From NCBI GenBank assembly GCA_030831375.1, contig JAURLF010000047.1, forward strand, positions 1-15,595: a stretch of 15,595 nt of DNA, written 5' to 3'. The translations under genes and the position numbers were made by a program. This document shows, one piece after another, positions 12,494 through 15,595 of the stretch. This stretch comes from Gaiellales bacterium (lineage in GTDB: Bacteria > Actinomycetota > Thermoleophilia > Gaiellales > F1-60-MAGs149). How positions within the stretch are numbered: position 1 is the first letter of the stretch; the number at the start of each line of letters is the position of its first letter. Under the pieces are notes generated by a model that was not told the DNA's origin, made no database searches, and was given only the letters and a program-made list of their open reading frames with translations.

Positions 12494-13189
12494 TCAGTCG
12501 AGCACGAGCTCGAGCCCGACGTGCAGGCCCGGCCCGAGCGCGCCGACGCGGCGCGCGGCGATCAGGGCGCCCGGAACGAACGCTTCCAGGCCGGTCGTGA
12601 CGTTGCGGATCTCGAGGGTCTGCGCCGGCGCGCCGAAGACGACGCTCTGGTTGGCGACGACGCCGGGCAGGCGCAGGCTCGAGATCGGCGGCCGCCGCCC
12701 CGACGCCTCCTCGAGGAGGTCGGCGGTGCGCTTCGCGGTGCCGCTCGGCGCGTCGACCTTGTTGACGTGGTGCTCCTCGACGATCACGGCGTCGGGCAGG
12801 ACCCGCGCGGCCTCGGCCGCGAGCCGCATCATCAGGACCGCGGTGATGGCGAAGTTCGGGCAGGACAGGACCGGCACGCCGGCCGCGCGGGCCGCGGCGT
12901 CGACACGGCCGCAGGCGTCTGCGTCCATGCCCGTCGTGCCGAGCACCATCGGCACGCCCGCCGCGATCGCAGCCACGCAGTGCGGCTCGGCGGCGTCAGG
13001 GCGCGTGACGTCGACCACGACGTCCGCCCCGGTCGCCGCGATCGCCTCGGCCAGCGTCGGGAACCCGTCGCCGTTGCCGAGCGAGCGGGCGACGCGCCCG
13101 GCGAGGACGAGGTCGTCGGCCGCGGCCACGGCTGCGCAGATCGGCGCGCCGAGTCGGCCCGTCGCGCCGCTGACGAGGACGCGCGTCAC
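12494..13189 (-). CDS. dapB: 4-hydroxy-tetrahydrodipicolinate reductase
   Basis: A 231-residue NAD(P)H-dependent reductase, the step after DapA. The N-terminal Rossmann motif is SGATGRLG (7-14), GTTG is at 84-87, PNFAI at 111-115, and the catalytic motif EEHHVNKVDAPSGTA at 138-152 supplies H140/H141 and K144. The C-terminal substrate half is divergent: where the M. tuberculosis enzyme, as I recall it, has AHQEV, IRHDS and LDR, this one has ANQSV (N180), IRNVT (N196) and TGL (L201), losing two histidines and an arginine. It is also somewhat shorter than most DapBs. GTG 13189 overlaps the TGA of the M16 gene as GTGA, indicating translational coupling. Identity is secure from motif and context; full activity is less certain. 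Confidence 0.92.
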   Translation of the reverse strand: MTRVLVSGATGRLGAPICAAVAAADDLVLAGRVARSLGNGDGFPTLAEAIAATGADVVVDVTRPDAAEPHCVAAIAAGVPMVLGTTGMDADACGRVDAAARAAGVPVLSCPNFAITAVLMMRLAAEAARVLPDAVIVEEHHVNKVDAPSGTAKRTADLLEEASGRRPPISSLRLPGVVANQSVVFGAPAQTLEIRNVTTGLEAFVPGALIAARRVGALGPGLHVGLELVLD

Positions 13190-14466
13190 GCAGCGCCCCC
13201 GATCGGCTCGCGGAACGCGTCGAGGGCGCGCTCGAAGGCGGCCTCGTCGGGCCCGATGCCGGCCACGCAGAGGGCGTCGGGCGCGAACAGCTCCGAGGCC
13301 AGGTCGCGCACGTCGTCCTCGCCGACGAGGTCGATGCGCCGCGCGACCTCGTCGTCCGACATCAGCGGCACGTCCGAGACGAGGTGCCGACCGAGTCGGC
13401 CCATGCGCGCCACGGTGCTGTCCATGGTCAGGAGCAGGCGCGCCTTGAGGTTGTCCTTCGCGCGCGCCACCTCGCCGTCGCGGAAGCGCGCGTCCGCGAG
13501 GTCGCGGATCTCCGCCGAGGCGACGGCGAGCGCCTCGGCCAGGTTCTCGGTGCGGGTCCCGAGTGCGAGCCCGACCTGCCCCGTCTCCTGGTAGTAGGCG
13601 ACGTAGGAGTAGACGCTGTAGACGAGGCCGCGCTGCTCGCGGATCTCCTGCCACAGCCGCGACGAGGCGCCGCCGCCGAGGATCTGGTCGAGAACGGCGA
13701 GGGCGAAGCGCCGCTCGTCGGTGCGGCCGATGCCGCGCCCGCCCATCGCGATGTGCGTCTGCTCGAGGTCGCGCTCCACGAAGGCGCAGGCGCCGCCCGC
13801 CGCCTCGGCCACGGGACGCGCCCCGCCGCCACCGGGCGCGAGCCCGTCGAAGGCCTCTGCGGCGAGCGCCACGAGGCGCGCGTGCTCGAGCGGGCCGGCC
13901 GCGGCGACCACGACCTGGTCGCCGGCGTAGTGGCGCGCATGATGGGTGCGCAGCGCCCGCTCGTCGAGCGCGCCGACGGTGTCGGCGCTGCCGGCGATCG
14001 GGCGTCCGATCGCCTGGTCGGGGAAGAGGGTCTCGCCGAGGACGTCGTGAACGAGGTCGTCGGGCGTGTCGTCGTAGAGGGCGAGCTCCTCGAGCACCAC
14101 CTCGCGCTCGGCCTCGACGTCCCGGAATCCGGGCTGGGCCACCATCGAGCCCATGATGTCGAGCGCGAGCGGCACATGCTCGGACAGGACGCGCGCGTGC
14201 AGGTCCGTCTCCTCGCGCGACGTCGAGGCCTGCAGGTCCGAGCCGAAGCGGTCGAACGCCTCGGCGATCGCCATCGCGTCGTGCCGCTCCGTGCCGCGGA
14301 AGAGCAGGTGCTCGAGCAGGTGCGAGACGCCCGCCACGGGCGCCTCCTCGTCGCGTGAGCCGACGCGCACCCACGCGCCGAGCGCGACGCCGTGGACGTC
14401 GGGGCGGAGCTCGCTCGCGACCCGAAGGCCGCTCGCGAGCTCCGTCACCTCGACGCCGGGGCGCAT
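13186..14466 (-). CDS. M16 family zinc metallopeptidase (processing-protease-like)
   Basis: A 426-residue inverzincin peptidase of the mitochondrial-processing-peptidase-like group. The inverted zinc motif HLLEH is at 49-53 in GVSHLLEHLLFRGT, with E52 the catalytic base and the third ligand in REVVLEE (121-127). The C-terminal half has LGGGASSRLWQEIREQRGLVYSVYSY (263-288), holding the conserved Arg and Tyr that complete the active site, so both half-domains of a functional clamshell are in one chain. ATG 14466 is 10 bases after the pnp stop; only a GGGGG precedes it, so coupling to pnp is likely. The order pnp, M16, dapB, dapA is widely conserved in Actinobacteria. The physiological substrate is unknown. 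A longer open frame upstream is pnp sequence read in another frame. Confidence 0.93.
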   Translation of the reverse strand: MRPGVEVTELASGLRVASELRPDVHGVALGAWVRVGSRDEEAPVAGVSHLLEHLLFRGTERHDAMAIAEAFDRFGSDLQASTSREETDLHARVLSEHVPLALDIMGSMVAQPGFRDVEAEREVVLEELALYDDTPDDLVHDVLGETLFPDQAIGRPIAGSADTVGALDERALRTHHARHYAGDQVVVAAAGPLEHARLVALAAEAFDGLAPGGGGARPVAEAAGGACAFVERDLEQTHIAMGGRGIGRTDERRFALAVLDQILGGGASSRLWQEIREQRGLVYSVYSYVAYYQETGQVGLALGTRTENLAEALAVASAEIRDLADARFRDGEVARAKDNLKARLLLTMDSTVARMGRLGRHLVSDVPLMSDDEVARRIDLVGEDDVRDLASELFAPDALCVAGIGPDEAAFERALDAFREPIGGAA

Positions 14467-14476
14467 GACGCCCCCG

Positions 14477-15595
14477 TTACTCCGCGCGCCGCCGGCGGCC
14501 CCGGTCGCGGCCGCCGCGCTCACCGCGCTCGCCGCCGCCGCCATCGCCGCCGCCGTTCGGGTACTGCTCCTTGTAGCGGTCGCCGATCGTCTCCGGGGAC
14601 ACCTCCGCCCCGTCCTCGATCTTGGCCACCAGCTTGAGGCCAATGCGCCCGCGGTCGGTGTCGACCTCGGTCACCTCGACGTTGACGATGTCGCCGCGGT
14701 CGAGGACCTGGTCGGCCGACGAGATGCGCGTGCCGGGCGCGATGCGCGACACGTGCAGCAGGCCGTCGGTGCCCTTGCGCAGCTCGACGAACGCCCCGAA
14801 ATCGGCCGTCTTGACGACGCGCCGCTCGGTGAAGACGTCCCCGACCTGCACGGGCCGCATCATCTGCTCGATCTGGTCCTTGGCGGCACCCGCCTCGGGG
14901 CCGACGCCGTAGATGCGGACCGAGCCGTCCTCCTCGACGTCGATCTGGACGCCGAACTCCTCCTGCAGGCCGCGGATCGTCTCGCCGCCCTTGCCGATCA
15001 GGAGGCCGATCTGCTCCGGCAGGATCTGCGTCTGCAGGACCTGCGGGGCGTGCTCGGAGAGCCGCTCGCGCGGCGCCGACAGGGCGGTGCCCATGGTGCC
15101 GAGGATGCTCAGACGAGCCGCCTTGGCGCGATCGAGGGCGTCCTTCAGGAGCTCGCGGGTGACGCCCGTGATCTTGATGTCCATCTGCAGGGCCGTGATG
15201 CCCTCCGCCGTGCCCGCGACCTTGAAGTCCATGTCGCCGAGATGGTCCTCGGCGCCCTGGATGTCGGTCAGGATGACGAGCGAGTCGCCCTCCTTGATCA
15301 GGCCCATCGCGATGCCAGCGACGGGGGCCTTGATCGGCACGCCGGCGTCCATCAGCGCCAGTGTCGAGCCGCAGACGGACGCCATCGAGGACGACCCGTT
15401 CGACTCGAGGATCTCCGAGACGGCGCGCATCGTGTACGCGAACTCGTCCGCGGCCGGGACGACGGGGACCAGGGCCCGCTCGGCGAGCGCGCCGTGGCCG
15501 ATGTCGCGTCGCTTCGGGCTGCGCATGAAGCCGGTCTCGCCCACCGAGAACGGCGGGAAGTTGTAGTGGTGGATGTAGCGCTTGGTCGTCTCCAG
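14477..15595 (-). CDS. pnp: Polyribonucleotide nucleotidyltransferase, partial (N-terminus beyond window)
   Basis: The C-terminal 372 residues of PNPase, the phosphorolytic 3'-5' exoribonuclease of RNA turnover. The frame is open to the window edge, starting within TTKRYIHHYNFPPFSVGETG of the second RNase PH domain. That domain contains RSPKRRDIGHGALAERAL, the SSSMASVCGSTLALMDAGVP phosphate-binding region, and DMDFKVAGT...ITALQMDIK with the two catalytic-site aspartates. A KH domain follows (GLLIGKGGETIR), then an S1 domain (VGDVFTERRVVKTADFGAFVEL...DGLLHVSRI...RIGLKLV). The last roughly 25 residues are Gly-, Arg- and Asp/Glu-rich, an RGG-like tail. It ends with TAA, the only TAA stop in the window, and heads the M16-dapB unit. 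Confidence 0.97.
   Translation of the reverse strand: METTKRYIHHYNFPPFSVGETGFMRSPKRRDIGHGALAERALVPVVPAADEFAYTMRAVSEILESNGSSSMASVCGSTLALMDAGVPIKAPVAGIAMGLIKEGDSLVILTDIQGAEDHLGDMDFKVAGTAEGITALQMDIKITGVTRELLKDALDRAKAARLSILGTMGTALSAPRERLSEHAPQVLQTQILPEQIGLLIGKGGETIRGLQEEFGVQIDVEEDGSVRIYGVGPEAGAAKDQIEQMMRPVQVGDVFTERRVVKTADFGAFVELRKGTDGLLHVSRIAPGTRISSADQVLDRGDIVNVEVTEVDTDRGRIGLKLVAKIEDGAEVSPETIGDRYKEQYPNGGGDGGGGERGERGGRDRGRRRRAE

Noticed and set aside
12494..14374. Apparent 626-codon gene joining the dapB frame to the region upstream
   Set aside because: Only the last 231 residues have DapB motifs. The upstream part is the M16 gene read in another frame, and the GTGA overlap sets the true dapB start.
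14477..14560. Gly/Arg-rich PNPase tail as a frameshift artefact
   Set aside because: The tail continues in frame from an intact S1 domain to TAA, and charged or Gly/Arg-rich PNPase tails are common in Actinobacteria.
1..15595. CRISPR array, insertion sequence, toxin-antitoxin or defence genes
   Set aside because: No repeated spacer units, transposase motifs, terminal repeats or short toxin-like pairs were seen; gene content and base composition are uniform and housekeeping in character.

Overview
The window is very GC-rich chromosomal DNA from a high-GC, actinobacterial-type genome. The evidence is the minus-strand order pnp, M16 peptidase, dapB, dapA (familiar from Actinobacteria), GTG starts, GTGA stop/start overlaps, and promoters in which a TANNNT -10 hexamer ends 6-7 bases before the start codon, as in leaderless transcripts. 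A member of the Thermoleophilia/Solirubrobacterales would fit, but that is inference. I see no mobile element, CRISPR array, phage gene or rRNA. Gene density is extreme: no gap exceeds about 150 bases.

Layout. 1-2578: a PstS-type phosphate-binding lipoprotein (minus, cut by the window edge) faces a Bcp peroxiredoxin, followed after 2 bases by a CaiB/BaiF CoA-transferase. 2575-5676: a divergent pair of units, a glutamine-synthetase-like ligase (minus) and a fumarylacetoacetate-hydrolase-family protein plus SDR (plus), share a 149-base region with an 8-bp inverted repeat; this looks like a small catabolic cluster. 5673-7622: an unrecognised membrane protein (minus), a long-form Sua5 (plus), and tRNA-Leu(CAG) (minus) whose 3' end lies antisense to the last codons of sua5. 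7623-9905: a PLP enzyme related to cysteine desulfurases (minus) diverges from glpX, class II fructose-1,6-bisphosphatase (plus). 9902-11545: a minus-strand run consisting of a 27-residue, extremely basic ORF, a PhnD-like binding protein without a signal peptide, and two CrcB/Fluc fluoride channel subunits. 11546-15595: dapA with its own promoter, then dapB, the M16 peptidase and the C-terminal part of PNPase, all minus.

The main work visible is lysine/diaminopimelate biosynthesis (dapA, dapB), RNA turnover and protein processing (pnp, M16), tRNA modification (sua5), gluconeogenesis (glpX), peroxide defence (bcp), fluoride export (crcB pair) and an uncharacterised catabolic cluster. No wholly new system is evident. 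The points most worth a second look are architectural: all three convergent protein-gene pairs overlap by a shared CTAG holding both TAG stops; several promoters carry perfect inverted repeats touching the -10 element; the 27-residue basic ORF could be a missed ribosomal or RNA-binding microprotein; the PhnD-like protein sits in a fluoride-export operon; and the DapB has lost several residues conserved in the relatives I can recall.
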